35,608 nucleotides of DNA from an uncultured Bacilli bacterium (GTDB taxonomy: Bacteria > Bacillota_I > Bacilli_A > RF39 > UBA660), in assembly GCA_944358325.1 (NCBI GenBank), contig CALVQV010000006.1, positions 1-35,608 on the forward strand, in the 5' to 3' direction. A program made the position numbers and the translations under genes. The notes under the pieces were generated by a model. That model was not told the DNA's origin. It saw only the letters and a program-made list of their open reading frames with translations, and searched no databases. Below are positions 13,443 to 21,437 of this stretch, piece after piece (within the stretch, counting starts at the first letter, position 1; each line of letters begins with the position of its first letter).

Positions 13443-14534
13443 TTATTCCAAGATATTAGATTGAGAGATAGAAATAACTGGGCGGACCCCATACCAGCCG
13501 TCGCCAGCGCTGTTGCCGATCGCATCCCCGTGGTAGCTGACAAGGCCCACAAAGGAAGAAAACTCTGTTATATCTTTCCATAAATCATAATTTAAAGGTG
13601 TACTTAACCAATAACCATCTTGTTCATCATCTCCAGTAGTATATAAATTAATTGTTGCCCATTCTGGTAATAAAATATCTCCATATCCTGCATTTGTAAA
13701 TGCTAAACGACATGAGGCATTGCTATCACAACGTAAAACTTCTTCATTACCACTACTTATTATCTCAGTAAATCTATTAACATACGTATTTTCCCATTCT
13801 TCTTTAATTTCTAAGTTTTGATAAAATTCTGTTAATTTTAAGACATCTAACATTGAAGGAATATATTTATCTGTTACATTTGTCCATGCTACTGTTAATT
13901 CATCTAATTGTCTATTCGCTGTTACTGGTCCAAATGTATAATAGTTTTGATTTTTTACTTCTCTACTATCACTAGACCAATTTCCACCTTTAGCATTGTA
14001 ATCTTCTTCACTTATCCATGCTACACTATCACCTAAATTGCGATCTAATAAGCCTACTATTTGGTCTCCTTTTACCTCTAAAACATAGATGTTTTCTATT
14101 ATACCATTACCTACATCTACTTTTAATTTATCTCCTACTTGATATGTTGCTACTTTACCTAAACATTCTTCTTCTGTCATATTTTTATCTAATATAACAT
14201 CTTTATCTGTTGGGGTTTTATGAAGGCACATGTTATTTTCATATACGGCAATTGTTGCTTGTCCTTTTGAATCAAAGCTTATTTTTCCTTTTTCAAATTT
14301 TTGACCTTTATATGGTATATCTTCGAATGCTAGACTTGGATTTTGACTTGTCATAAGTTGTTTAGCGTATTCCAATTCTGCTGAATCGATTAAGTTTCTA
14401 ACACTTGTTTTTAATGCACCCTCTCTTGCTTGATCAATAACTCCCATTATCATTGGTGTTGCAATTAAAGCTATTACTGCTAGTATTACGATAACTGCTA
14501 ATAATTCAATTAGTGTAAATCCTTTTTCTCTCAT
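13443..14534 (-). CDS. Prepilin-like protein with C-terminal lectin-type domain; candidate DGR target
   Basis: The 363-aa product starts with a prepilin signal, MREKGFTLIELLAVIVIL: cleavage after Gly5, Phe6 as first mature residue, Glu at mature position 5, then a membrane helix. A long pilin-like helix follows (to about residue 60). After that comes a beta-rich extracellular region with GDKLKVDVGNGIIENIYVLE and WISEEDYNAKGGNW, ending in a WLS...GVRPVI domain shared with the protein at 34215. The last 35 or so residues are encoded by GC-rich, NNC-biased codons unlike the rest of the gene. The ATG at 14534 follows AGGAGA. It sits between ftsX and yabG, away from any pilus machinery. The best reading is a surface-displayed variable protein. 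Confidence 0.85.
   Translation of the reverse strand: MREKGFTLIELLAVIVILAVIALIATPMIMGVIDQAREGALKTSVRNLIDSAELEYAKQLMTSQNPSLAFEDIPYKGQKFEKGKISFDSKGQATIAVYENNMCLHKTPTDKDVILDKNMTEEECLGKVATYQVGDKLKVDVGNGIIENIYVLEVKGDQIVGLLDRNLGDSVAWISEEDYNAKGGNWSSDSREVKNQNYYTFGPVTANRQLDELTVAWTNVTDKYIPSMLDVLKLTEFYQNLEIKEEWENTYVNRFTEIISSGNEEVLRCDSNASCRLAFTNAGYGDILLPEWATINLYTTGDDEQDGYWLSTPLNYDLWKDITEFSSFVGLVSYHGDAIGNSAGDGWYGVRPVISISQSNILE
13480..13559 (-). repeat. Candidate DGR variable repeat (VR)
   Basis: Bases 13481-13550 contain 48 G/C out of 70 by my count, within otherwise very AT-rich DNA. In the reading frame 15 of 26 codons from TCC to CCA end in C, mainly GGC, AGC, GTC, TAC, CAC, ATC, AAC and GAC, which is the NNC pattern expected when AAC codons of a template are adenine-mutagenised. 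It lies at the 3' end of the gene, encoding the tip of a lectin-type domain, with an invariant-looking GGC TGG TAT GGG GTC CGC CCA end. No template copy or reverse transcriptase is in the window. Confidence 0.55.
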
Positions 14535-14597
14535 ATTTTTTCTCCTATTCTAATATTATTATAATATTTATGTGAATTACAAGATAACAAAAAATTT

Positions 14598-15497
14598 TTA
14601 TATTTTTAAATGTTTACGAACAGCAAGTAAACTACCAAACATACCTACAACCATACCAATTACTAATAAAATTAGTGATACCCATAGAACAAATGGCATT
14701 GGTTCAACTAATTCAATAATATTTGAGAATAATATACCACCTGATTGTTCATAGATAGCTGTATATCCATAAACTGTTACTAACATTGGAATAATAGAAC
14801 CTAATATACCTAAAAATAATCCTTCAAATACAAATGGTATTTTAATGTTTAAATTACTTGCTCCTACTAAACGCATAATTTCAATTTCTTTACGACGAGA
14901 ATAAATTGTAATTTTAATTGTATTAGAAATTAAGAAGGCTGTTACAACAATCAAGGTTACAACAATGAAAATACAAATATTTCTAACAACTTTGAATACT
15001 TGAACTAATTGTTCAACCATTCCTTCCCCATACTTAACAACATCTACACCGTCTAATTCTTTAATTTGATTTGCTGTTTCACCTATTAATTCAATATCAA
15101 TAACTTTAACTTTGAAAGAATCTTGTAGTGGATTTTCATCTTCTGTATAATCTTGCATAACATTTTTAAAATCCTCACTAGCTTCCATCATTTCGTTTTT
15201 AGTATCTTCTTTAGATTGAAAAACAACAGTATCAATATTATCTAATCGTTCAATTTCTCTTTGTAATAATTTAATATCTACTTCTTCAACATCTTTTTCC
15301 AAGAAAGCAACAATCGTTACATCTTTTTCAATTAAAGTTGCAATATTATCAACATTTAAAGATAAAATAACTGATATAGAAACAACTAATAAAGTAATAG
15401 TAATACAAGTAATTGACGCTAATGAAAGAGAAAAATTACGAAATACACTTTTAAATGAATCTCTTATGTCTCTACCTAATATTCTAAATGCCTTCAT
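14598..15497 (-). CDS. ftsX: Cell division ABC transporter permease FtsX
   Basis: FtsX is the membrane partner of FtsE and activates peptidoglycan hydrolases across the membrane. The 299-aa protein has one membrane segment near residues 22-48, an extracellular domain (about 50-165) with KDVTIVAFLEKDVEE, then three more membrane segments and the typical cytoplasmic loop YSRRKEIEIMRLVGAS. It ends VGMFGSLLAVRKHLKI. Its ATG lies 14 bases inside ftsE, so the pair is coupled. It is the last gene of prfB-yitT-ftsE-ftsX. Confidence 0.96.
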   Translation of the reverse strand: MKAFRILGRDIRDSFKSVFRNFSLSLASITCITITLLVVSISVILSLNVDNIATLIEKDVTIVAFLEKDVEEVDIKLLQREIERLDNIDTVVFQSKEDTKNEMMEASEDFKNVMQDYTEDENPLQDSFKVKVIDIELIGETANQIKELDGVDVVKYGEGMVEQLVQVFKVVRNICIFIVVTLIVVTAFLISNTIKITIYSRRKEIEIMRLVGASNLNIKIPFVFEGLFLGILGSIIPMLVTVYGYTAIYEQSGGILFSNIIELVEPMPFVLWVSLILLVIGMVVGMFGSLLAVRKHLKI

Positions 15498-16179
15498 TTA
15501 CGTAAGTCCCTTCTGGATAATCTTTTACTATTCTTCCAGCGTCAAGAAGAATAACACGTTTTTTCATTCTATCAACAATTTTTGTATCATGTGTAACCAT
15601 AATAATCGTTGTTCCCATTTTATTTACCTCTTCTAATACTTTCATAATTTCCATACTTGTATTTTCATCTAAGTTTCCTGTTGGTTCATCACAAATAAGT
15701 AATTTTGGTTCATTAACAATCGCACGCGCTATTGCGACACGTTGTTGTTCCCCACCACTTAAATTAGTTGGATAATGTTTAGCCTTATTTTTAAGACCAA
15801 CTAAATCTAAAACTTTTAATACTTTTTCATAAATTTCCTTTTTTGGTGTTCCAAATATTTCTAAAGCAAAAGCAACATTTTCAAATACTGTTGATTTTGG
15901 TAATAATTTAAAGTCTTGATAAACTACACCTAATTTACGACGTAATTTGTAAACTTTACGATTTTTTAATTTAGCAACATTAAGTCCCCCAACAATAATT
16001 TCACCGGTATTTGGTTTTTCTTCACGATAAAGCATTTTAATAAGTGTACTTTTACCACAACCAGTAGAACCTATGATAAAAACGAACTCTCCCTTTTCAA
16101 TTTTTAAATCTAAATCATAAATAGCTGTAACACCATTTTTATAGGTCTTTTTAACACCTTTCATTCTAATTAAATTCAT
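15484..16179 (-). CDS. ftsE: Cell division ATP-binding protein FtsE
   Basis: FtsE is the cytoplasmic ATPase of the FtsEX complex, which controls wall hydrolases in elongation, division or sporulation. The 231-aa product shows Walker [10 protein letters not shown], the Q-loop in VVYQDFKLL, the signature [14 protein letters not shown], Walker [13 protein letters not shown] and the switch His in MVTHDTK. The ATG at 16179 has a strong AGGAGG site. The gene lies 17 bases after yitT and overlaps ftsX. Confidence 0.97.
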   Translation of the reverse strand: MNLIRMKGVKKTYKNGVTAIYDLDLKIEKGEFVFIIGSTGCGKSTLIKMLYREEKPNTGEIIVGGLNVAKLKNRKVYKLRRKLGVVYQDFKLLPKSTVFENVAFALEIFGTPKKEIYEKVLKVLDLVGLKNKAKHYPTNLSGGEQQRVAIARAIVNEPKLLICDEPTGNLDENTSMEIMKVLEEVNKMGTTIIMVTHDTKIVDRMKKRVILLDAGRIVKDYPEGTYVNEGI

Positions 16180-16196
16180 AAATCAACCTCCTTAAA

Positions 16197-17099
16197 TTAT
16201 TCCCCACCATATACTTCATAAGCATCAGTAACAAGGAAAAATGCTTCTGGATCTATACTATTAATACCTTCTTTTAATAAGAAGTATTCTTTTGTAGGAA
16301 CAATACACATAATAACTTTACGATGATCGCCAGTAAAACCACCACGACCATCTAAAACTGTAACACCATGATTAAGAGAATTCATAACAAACTTCTTAAC
16401 TGCTGTTTCATGCTTAGTAACAATGTAGAAACACTTAGATTGTGATATACCTAAAATAACTTGATCTGCCATAAAACTTAATAGATATAAAACAATTACA
16501 GCATACATTACTTTTTCCCATGCAAACACTATCCCTGGTTCGCCTAAAAAGAAACCAGCACTTAAAACAATAATACCATCAGACATAATCATTGCTTTAC
16601 CAATGCTCACTTTGGCATATTTACTAACAATTTGATTAATTATATCAGTTCCACCAGTAGTAAATCCTGTTTTAAAAATAACACCAGAACCAATACCAGC
16701 TACAACACCACCAAATATAGCAATTAATAAAGTGTCATTTATATTAAATTGTAAAATTCTTGGTAAATCAGAAGTAAGTTGTACCATTAATGGAAAAGCA
16801 ATTGAACCAATAATTGATCCCTTTGTTTTATCCCAACCTAATGTAAAATAACTAACAACTAATAACACCAAAGACAAACCTAAAATAACAACAGATGGTG
16901 TTAAATTAAATAAATTTTTCGTAATAATTGCAATTCCTGATACCCCGCCATGCACTATTTCTTCTGGTAAGAAAAAAGCATTAAAAGCTAGAGCATATAA
17001 AAAGCAACCAACAATTAATAAAAAATAACGTTTTACTAAACCTTTTTTTTGAATAATTGTAATTATATCTTCACTTTTTTCTTTCTTCTTAAAAAACAT
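16197..17099 (-). CDS. YitT family membrane protein (DUF2179)
   Basis: The 300-aa protein belongs to the YitT/YvjA family: five or six hydrophobic segments (about 27-240), the family phrase GGVSGIAIITKNLFN, GFTTGGTDIINQIVSKY, and a soluble C-terminal DUF2179 domain (ILGISQSKCFYIVTKH to FFLVTDAYEVYGGE). Function is unproven; transport has been suggested. The ATG directly follows the prfB TAG stop with no spacer. In Bacillus the same position after prfB is held by yvjA, a member of the same family, so this is conserved gene order rather than chance. Confidence 0.93.
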   Translation of the reverse strand: MFFKKKEKSEDIITIIQKKGLVKRYFLLIVGCFLYALAFNAFFLPEEIVHGGVSGIAIITKNLFNLTPSVVILGLSLVLLVVSYFTLGWDKTKGSIIGSIAFPLMVQLTSDLPRILQFNINDTLLIAIFGGVVAGIGSGVIFKTGFTTGGTDIINQIVSKYAKVSIGKAMIMSDGIIVLSAGFFLGEPGIVFAWEKVMYAVIVLYLLSFMADQVILGISQSKCFYIVTKHETAVKKFVMNSLNHGVTVLDGRGGFTGDHRKVIMCIVPTKEYFLLKEGINSIDPEAFFLVTDAYEVYGGE

Positions 17100-18201
17100 C
17101 TAATTACCTCTTTTCAAATTATCATTAATAAACATATCAATATCACCATCTAAAACTTTATCAACATTAACATTTTCTGTATTTGTTCTATGATCTTTAA
17201 CTAAAGTATATGGACACATTACGTAACTCCTGATTTGGGAACCAAAATTAATTTCTTTTTGTTCACCTTTAATCGCACGCATTTCATTATCCCTTTTTTT
17301 TTTTTTTTATTGATATAATTTATTCTTTAAAATTTCTAAAGCTTTCTCTCTATTTTGAATTTGACTACGTTCATTTTGACAAGTAACAACTATTTTAGTA
17401 GGTAAATGCGTAATTCTAACGGCACTATCTGTTGTATTAACATGTTGTCCACCAGCACCACTTGAACGATAAACATCTATTTTTAAATCACTTTCTTTAA
17501 CTTCGATATTTACTTTATTATTATCAAATAAAGGTGTAACTTCAACACTAGCAAAAGATGTATGACGTCTAGCATTAGAATCAAAAGGTGAAATACGAAC
17601 TAAACGATGTACACCAATTTCATTTTTTAAATAACCATAAGCATTAACACCTTTTACAATAAAAGTAACACTTTTAAGTCCAGCCTCTTCACCATCTTCT
17701 TTATCTAACACTTCAACCTTATAATCTTTATCATTAGCCCATCTTGTATACATACGAAATAACATACTAGCCCAATCCATTGATTCTGTTCCACCAGCAC
17801 CAGGATGAATTTCTAAAATCGCACTTAATTTATCATATGGACCATTAAGCAATTCAGCTATTTCAACTTTATCCATACGACTTTCTAAATCTAAAAGTTC
17901 TTGTTCTAATAATTGTTCTAATTCATTATCTGAATTATTTTTTAATTCTTTAAGCATTTCAAAATTAGTTACAATACTATCTTTCAAACTAGAAACACTT
18001 TCTAAACTATTTTTTAAATCATTTAATTCATTAATAACTTCTGTACTTCTATTTTTATCATTCCAAAAATTAACATCTTTAGTAATTTCTTCTAAACTAG
18101 CAATTTTCTTCTTTTTTTCTTCAGGGTCAAAGAGACCTCCATAAAGAAGAACATCTATCATAAATATTTTGATATCTATTCGTTAATTCATATAGTTCCA
18201 T
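17100..18201 (-). CDS. prfB: Peptide chain release factor 2, with programmed +1 frameshift and an in-frame TAA
   Basis: RF2 ends translation at UGA and UAA. The leader begins at ATG 18201 (AGGAG upstream), runs 24 codons to CTT TGA C at 18132-18126, and needs a +1 shift into the main frame, the classical RF2 autoregulation. The main part has HPGAGGTE, the [11 protein letters not shown] region and the GGQ release motif in [14 protein letters not shown]. Right after KLYQ there is a single in-frame TAA (17309-17307) at the edge of 15 A. The same frame continues KKKKRDNE, then [16 protein letters not shown] and DGDIDMFI to the true TAG end. Ignoring the TAA, the length is 366, equal to Bacillus RF2. 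The TAA may be a sequence error, a real nonsense change, or a split gene restarting at ATG 17282. Confidence 0.9.
18126..18141 (-). promoter_or_regulatory. RF2 programmed frameshift site
   Basis: In the leader frame the sequence reads TGG AGG TCT CTT TGA C. CTT is the slippery P-site codon, TGA the stop, and the GGAGG a few bases upstream is the internal Shine-Dalgarno-like stimulator. Low RF2 favours the shift, so RF2 controls its own synthesis. Confidence 0.9.
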
Positions 18202-18225
18202 AACATTCTCCTAACTATCACAAAT

Positions 18226-18253
18226 ATTATATCATTTTTAACTAAAATTTCAA
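18226..18253 (-). promoter_or_regulatory. Sigma-A promoter of the prfB-yitT-ftsEX operon
   Basis: The minus strand reads TTGAAA (18253-18248), 16 bases, TATAAT (18231-18226), 25 bases before the prfB leader ATG. Confidence 0.8.
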
Positions 18254-18270
18254 AGAATTAATGCACAATA

Positions 18271-18293
18271 AAAGAAGTTATGACAACTTCTTT
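18271..18293. terminator. Terminator hairpin after yutD
   Basis: A perfect 9-bp stem, AAAGAAGTT / AACTTCTTT, with a 5-nt loop lies over the end of the frameshifted yutD frame. The T-run on the minus strand is short, so efficiency is uncertain. Confidence 0.55.
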
Positions 18294-18554
18294 AACACAA
18301 AATAACGACATCCATAAGCACAATTTTCTTTAATATATGTATCTTTATTACTAATATCATTACTTTTATTATATATTTTATTTTTTTTTATCACAAAAAC
18401 CTTTTAATCTTAATTTACCATAAGCCCAATCACCTATAATATAATCATAAGGTATAAAATAATCCGTTGTTTTACTTATTATTTCTTCTTCATTATAACC
18501 ATTATTATCTTCAATCAATTCATAATCCAAATCATTTAACTTTATCTTTTTCAT
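18278..18554 (-). pseudogene. yutD: YutD family protein, interrupted by a frameshift in a 9-A run
   Basis: The ATG at 18554 overlaps the TGA of the upstream gene (ATGA). The frame reads MKKIKLNDLDYELIED and continues through PYDYIIGDWAYGKLRLKGF, a clear match to YutD (DUF1027), then stops at TAA 18380-18378 directly after nine A (18389-18381). With one A fewer the frame stays open through KENCAYGCRYFVLKKLS to TAA 18280-18278, which is the expected YutD C-terminus. Thus a one-base homopolymer difference breaks an otherwise intact gene of about 91 codons. It may be a sequencing error or a slippage site. YutD function is unknown. In Bacillus it lies near yunB, as here. Confidence 0.75.
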
Positions 18555-20200
18555 TTATACTCCTTCTTAAATGCACTACTAATTTCTTTATATTTACTTA
18601 AACTTGAAGCAGAATTCCATGTGATATATCCACCAGTCAAACCATTTTCATATAGTCCTTCTATTTGTTCACTTATTTTATCTGCATCATAGATAACATA
18701 TGGACTCTTAATAGTATTATACGCTTGAATCCAAGTTCGAACAACTGCTGGTGTTGTTGTTTCTTCTTGTCTAATTACAACACTCGCACCCCAAGACTTT
18801 AATAATTTATAAGGTACTTCCCAAACATACTCTTTTATACCATAATCATGAGCATTAAAATGATCAGGATAAGGCATCGCACTTATAACATCAACAACAT
18901 TAGAAATAGCAGGCCAATATTGCCCATAACCTGTAACATAACTATTCGCACTTTCACCAAATACATCAGCAGAAACATAAGCCCCAACTTTATGTATTTC
19001 ATCACAAGCATACATCAAAAATAATTGAATAGCCATCGCTTTACTTTCATTATAAGTATTATTTAAATTGATTGTTCCATTTTGTTCTAAACTATAAGTA
19101 CGATCTGGAAAACGTACATAATCAAATTGTATTTCATTAAAACCAAATTCTTTAACTGCTTCAACTGCTAAAGCAACATTATATTCCCACACTTCACGAT
19201 TAAAAGCAGTTGGCCAATATGAACTATTATATTTATAAGGACTACCATTCTTATCTAAAATTGCATAATCAGGATGATCAGAAACATAATAGCCATCTTT
19301 AAAAGTTGAAATACGACCAATTAAATAAATACCTGCTTCTTTTATTTTGTCAATATAAGTTTTATAATCTTCTAAACTATAAACTGCATGTTCATAATTA
19401 GTTGGTGAATAGTTTTTAAACACTTCCCCTTTGTATCCTGGAACTGTATTTTCTTTAATATCAACGACAAAAGCATTAATATTACTCTCTTTAGCCAAAC
19501 TTATATAAGCATCTATATTACTAAGAGAATTAACATTAATATATAGACTACGTACTTCTTCAGGCATAATATTATCAGTAAAAGAAGCTTTAGGATATGG
19601 ATAATAATCTAAATTATCACCACTACCACCACCATAACGATCAGTTCTTTTTAAATGTGTTTCTAAATGACCATTATCATACATTTTAATAGCCTCTTCT
19701 TCACTATTTACAGTATATTTACTGTAAATATAACCACTAATATCATTAAAACTAACTTTATACTTATTTACACTACCATCACTATTTAACTTATCATAGC
19801 CAATTACTTTAACTAAACTTCCTTTAGGTATCATACCACTAATCTTTAAACTATCACTATCTTCATAAACACTAACAGACGTTCTAATATAAACACTATC
19901 TTCTAAAACAACATTATTATCTTTAATAATATTACCTTCCTTAACATAATATAAAACATTACCTAAAAAAACTTTAACATAATCATCGCGTTTTTCTAAA
20001 CTAGTTTTAACTTCTGTTCCTCTAACTACATCTTTAACTTCTTCTAAATTTTCATCATAAAGTTTAATAGTCTTATCAGCACTAGCTAAATAATAAGTAA
20101 GCATTTTTTCTTCTTTACTACTTATATACAAATAATATAAACAAGAGCCAATACCCACAACAATTAATAAAAAAATAATTGTTTTTAATACTTTAAACAT
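18551..20200 (-). CDS. Membrane-anchored putative glycoside hydrolase (DUF4015 type) with SH3-like region
   Basis: The 549-aa protein has an N-terminal signal anchor (about 5-26), an SH3-like region (about 85-165, SVYIRTSVSVYED, SGYIYSKYTV) and a TIM-barrel-type domain of the DUF4015 putative glycoside hydrolase family. Motifs are YINVNSLSNIDAYISLAKES, NAFVVDIKEN, IGRISTFKD, the acidic FNEIQFDYVRFPD, and SADVFGES. Asp and Glu in these last motifs are likely catalytic. It probably acts on an envelope polysaccharide outside the membrane. The ATG at 20200 follows GGTGAG; the stop is TGA and overlaps yutD. It lies 26 bases after yunB and is probably one unit with yunB and yutD. Confidence 0.85.
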   Translation of the reverse strand: MFKVLKTIIFLLIVVGIGSCLYYLYISSKEEKMLTYYLASADKTIKLYDENLEEVKDVVRGTEVKTSLEKRDDYVKVFLGNVLYYVKEGNIIKDNNVVLEDSVYIRTSVSVYEDSDSLKISGMIPKGSLVKVIGYDKLNSDGSVNKYKVSFNDISGYIYSKYTVNSEEEAIKMYDNGHLETHLKRTDRYGGGSGDNLDYYPYPKASFTDNIMPEEVRSLYINVNSLSNIDAYISLAKESNINAFVVDIKENTVPGYKGEVFKNYSPTNYEHAVYSLEDYKTYIDKIKEAGIYLIGRISTFKDGYYVSDHPDYAILDKNGSPYKYNSSYWPTAFNREVWEYNVALAVEAVKEFGFNEIQFDYVRFPDRTYSLEQNGTINLNNTYNESKAMAIQLFLMYACDEIHKVGAYVSADVFGESANSYVTGYGQYWPAISNVVDVISAMPYPDHFNAHDYGIKEYVWEVPYKLLKSWGASVVIRQEETTTPAVVRTWIQAYNTIKSPYVIYDADKISEQIEGLYENGLTGGYITWNSASSLSKYKEISSAFKKEYK

Positions 20201-20226
20201 ACTATCTCACCATTATCATTATATCA

Positions 20227-20979
20227 TTAATTAATAGGAAGCGCAAAAACATTACTAGATTCACTAAGACCATTAAAATAATACTCAGGAACCGTACCAT
20301 TAATCAATTTAATAATAATTGGTATAGAAACATTAACCGTCGTATATTCCGTAATAAAAGGTAAAATCATACGCATATTAATATCTACCTTAGCATTAGT
20401 TTCAACTAAAGCATTGTTAATACCATAATTAGTAATCTTAGTCTCTATTCTACTACCAATATCACCAGTTAAACTAAAACGCACAGGAATCTTAGGCCCA
20501 ACATTACTAAAAAAAACATTATCAAAAATAATCCCACTCGGTATATTAAAAACAATCCCTCTTTTTAAATCATCACCATCATAATTAATTAAAACATTAT
20601 TATCCAAACCTATAACATCATAATTACCCTGTTCAATTGCCATAAAATCTCTTTCAATACTACTCGTTATAATACTAAGTAGCCTATTAACCGCAATTGG
20701 ATTAAAATCAATAGTCTGGATTAGATCATTACTCTTATTAATAACAAATAAATCATCTGTACTAATAGTATCATTAATCTCTTTAACTACCGTTTTATTA
20801 GCAATCAATCTTCCAAACTTCTGCATCTCTGTTTCTGCATAAGTAATTAACTTAGGTACAACTTTATTGTTAATATATGATAAAGTTAAAATACTTAATA
20901 AAAACAATAAAATTAAAGTAATTAAAAACAAATTCATTTTACTAATTTGACATTTAGGATATCTTCTAAATCTTTTCAT
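20227..20979 (-). CDS. yunB: Sporulation protein YunB
   Basis: YunB is a sigma-E-controlled membrane protein of sporulation whose exact role is unknown. The product has a basic start MKRFRRYP, one membrane segment (about 17-38) and an extracytoplasmic domain. Family features are KLITYAETEMQKFGRLIANK, the middle YDVIGLDNNVLINYDGDDL, then VFFSNVGPKIPVRFSLTGD and VNVSIPIIIKL. The ATG at 20979 fits the family N-terminus although its ribosome site is weak; an upstream TTG extension to 21039 is unlikely. It heads the yunB-DUF4015-yutD group. Confidence 0.9.
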   Translation of the reverse strand: MKRFRRYPKCQISKMNLFLITLILLFLLSILTLSYINNKVVPKLITYAETEMQKFGRLIANKTVVKEINDTISTDDLFVINKSNDLIQTIDFNPIAVNRLLSIITSSIERDFMAIEQGNYDVIGLDNNVLINYDGDDLKRGIVFNIPSGIIFDNVFFSNVGPKIPVRFSLTGDIGSRIETKITNYGINNALVETNAKVDINMRMILPFITEYTTVNVSIPIIIKLINGTVPEYYFNGLSESSNVFALPIN

Positions 20980-21050
20980 ACCATAATATATGATAATAAA
21001 CTTGCATTTATCTAAAAATATGGTAAGATATTCTAACAAGGAGGAATATC

Positions 21051-21404
21051 ATGGATAAAACTCATCAAATAAATAATAAATTTTTAAAAGATAAAGATAA
21101 AATCAAAGAAGAAATAACAATCAAAACATTAAAACATGTGGATAACTTACACATATATAACAATAAAATATATGTAACATATGATCAAACAACAATTATC
21201 CACAATAAAACTAAAAATAAAATGTATATTTGCGAATATGTTGTGGAAAACAATGAAGTTAAATTAATTCCAAACACTAATCTTTTTTATAAAAACACCT
21301 TATTCCAAGACAACTGTCAAGAAGAATTTACTGAACTTGATAATCTTTATCAAGCATATAAAAAAAGTTTAGGAAAACAAATAAAAAAACAATACAAAAA
21401 ATAA
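21051..21404 (+). CDS. Unrecognised lysine- and asparagine-rich protein (117 aa)
   Basis: No family is recognised. The ATG follows a perfect AAGGAGG site, so it is very probably translated. The protein is basic, soluble, without signal or membrane segment; its middle looks like beta strands (NLHIYNNKIYVTYD, NKMYICEYVVENN) between helical ends. It is a lone plus-strand gene between yunB and nrdG, with a bidirectional terminator after it. The DNA carries two perfect DnaA boxes (21137-21145 and 21196-21204). Confidence 0.7.
   Translation: MDKTHQINNKFLKDKDKIKEEITIKTLKHVDNLHIYNNKIYVTYDQTTIIHNKTKNKMYICEYVVENNEVKLIPNTNLFYKNTLFQDNCQEEFTELDNLYQAYKKSLGKQIKKQYKK
21137..21250. promoter_or_regulatory. 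Cluster of DnaA-box sequences inside a coding region
   Basis: TGTGGATAA at 21137-21145 and TTATCCACA at 21196-21204 are perfect DnaA boxes in opposite orientations. TGTGGAAAA at 21242-21250 has one mismatch. They use GTG, ATC and CAC codons, which are uncommon in this AT-rich DNA. DnaA binding is inferred only. Confidence 0.35.
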
Positions 21405-21410
21405 AAAAAG

Positions 21411-21431
21411 CGCATTACTAATTGTAATGCG
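21411..21431. terminator. Bidirectional terminator between the 117-aa gene and nrdG
   Basis: A perfect 8-bp stem CGCATTAC / GTAATGCG with a 5-nt loop is flanked by A-runs on the left and T-runs on the right, so it can stop both convergent transcripts. Confidence 0.85.
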
Positions 21432-21437
21432 TTATTT

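Noticed and set aside
13319-13552. A 77-codon minus-strand open frame over the GC-rich stretch
   Set aside because: It is a shadow of the GC-rich end of the prepilin-like gene in another frame; no ribosome site and no sensible protein.
13480-13559. GC-rich stretch as evidence of horizontal transfer of the gene
   Set aside because: Only the last 80 or so bases are GC-rich; the rest of the gene has local composition, so whole-gene transfer does not explain it.
17100-17282. Separate 60-aa gene after prfB
   Set aside because: It is the C-terminus of RF2 ([24 protein letters not shown]) in the same frame as the upstream part; listed within prfB, with independent restart kept only as an alternative.
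17294-17308. Poly-A slippage as rescue of prfB
   Set aside because: The stop and the downstream part are in the same frame; changing the number of A would break the frame and not remove the TAA.
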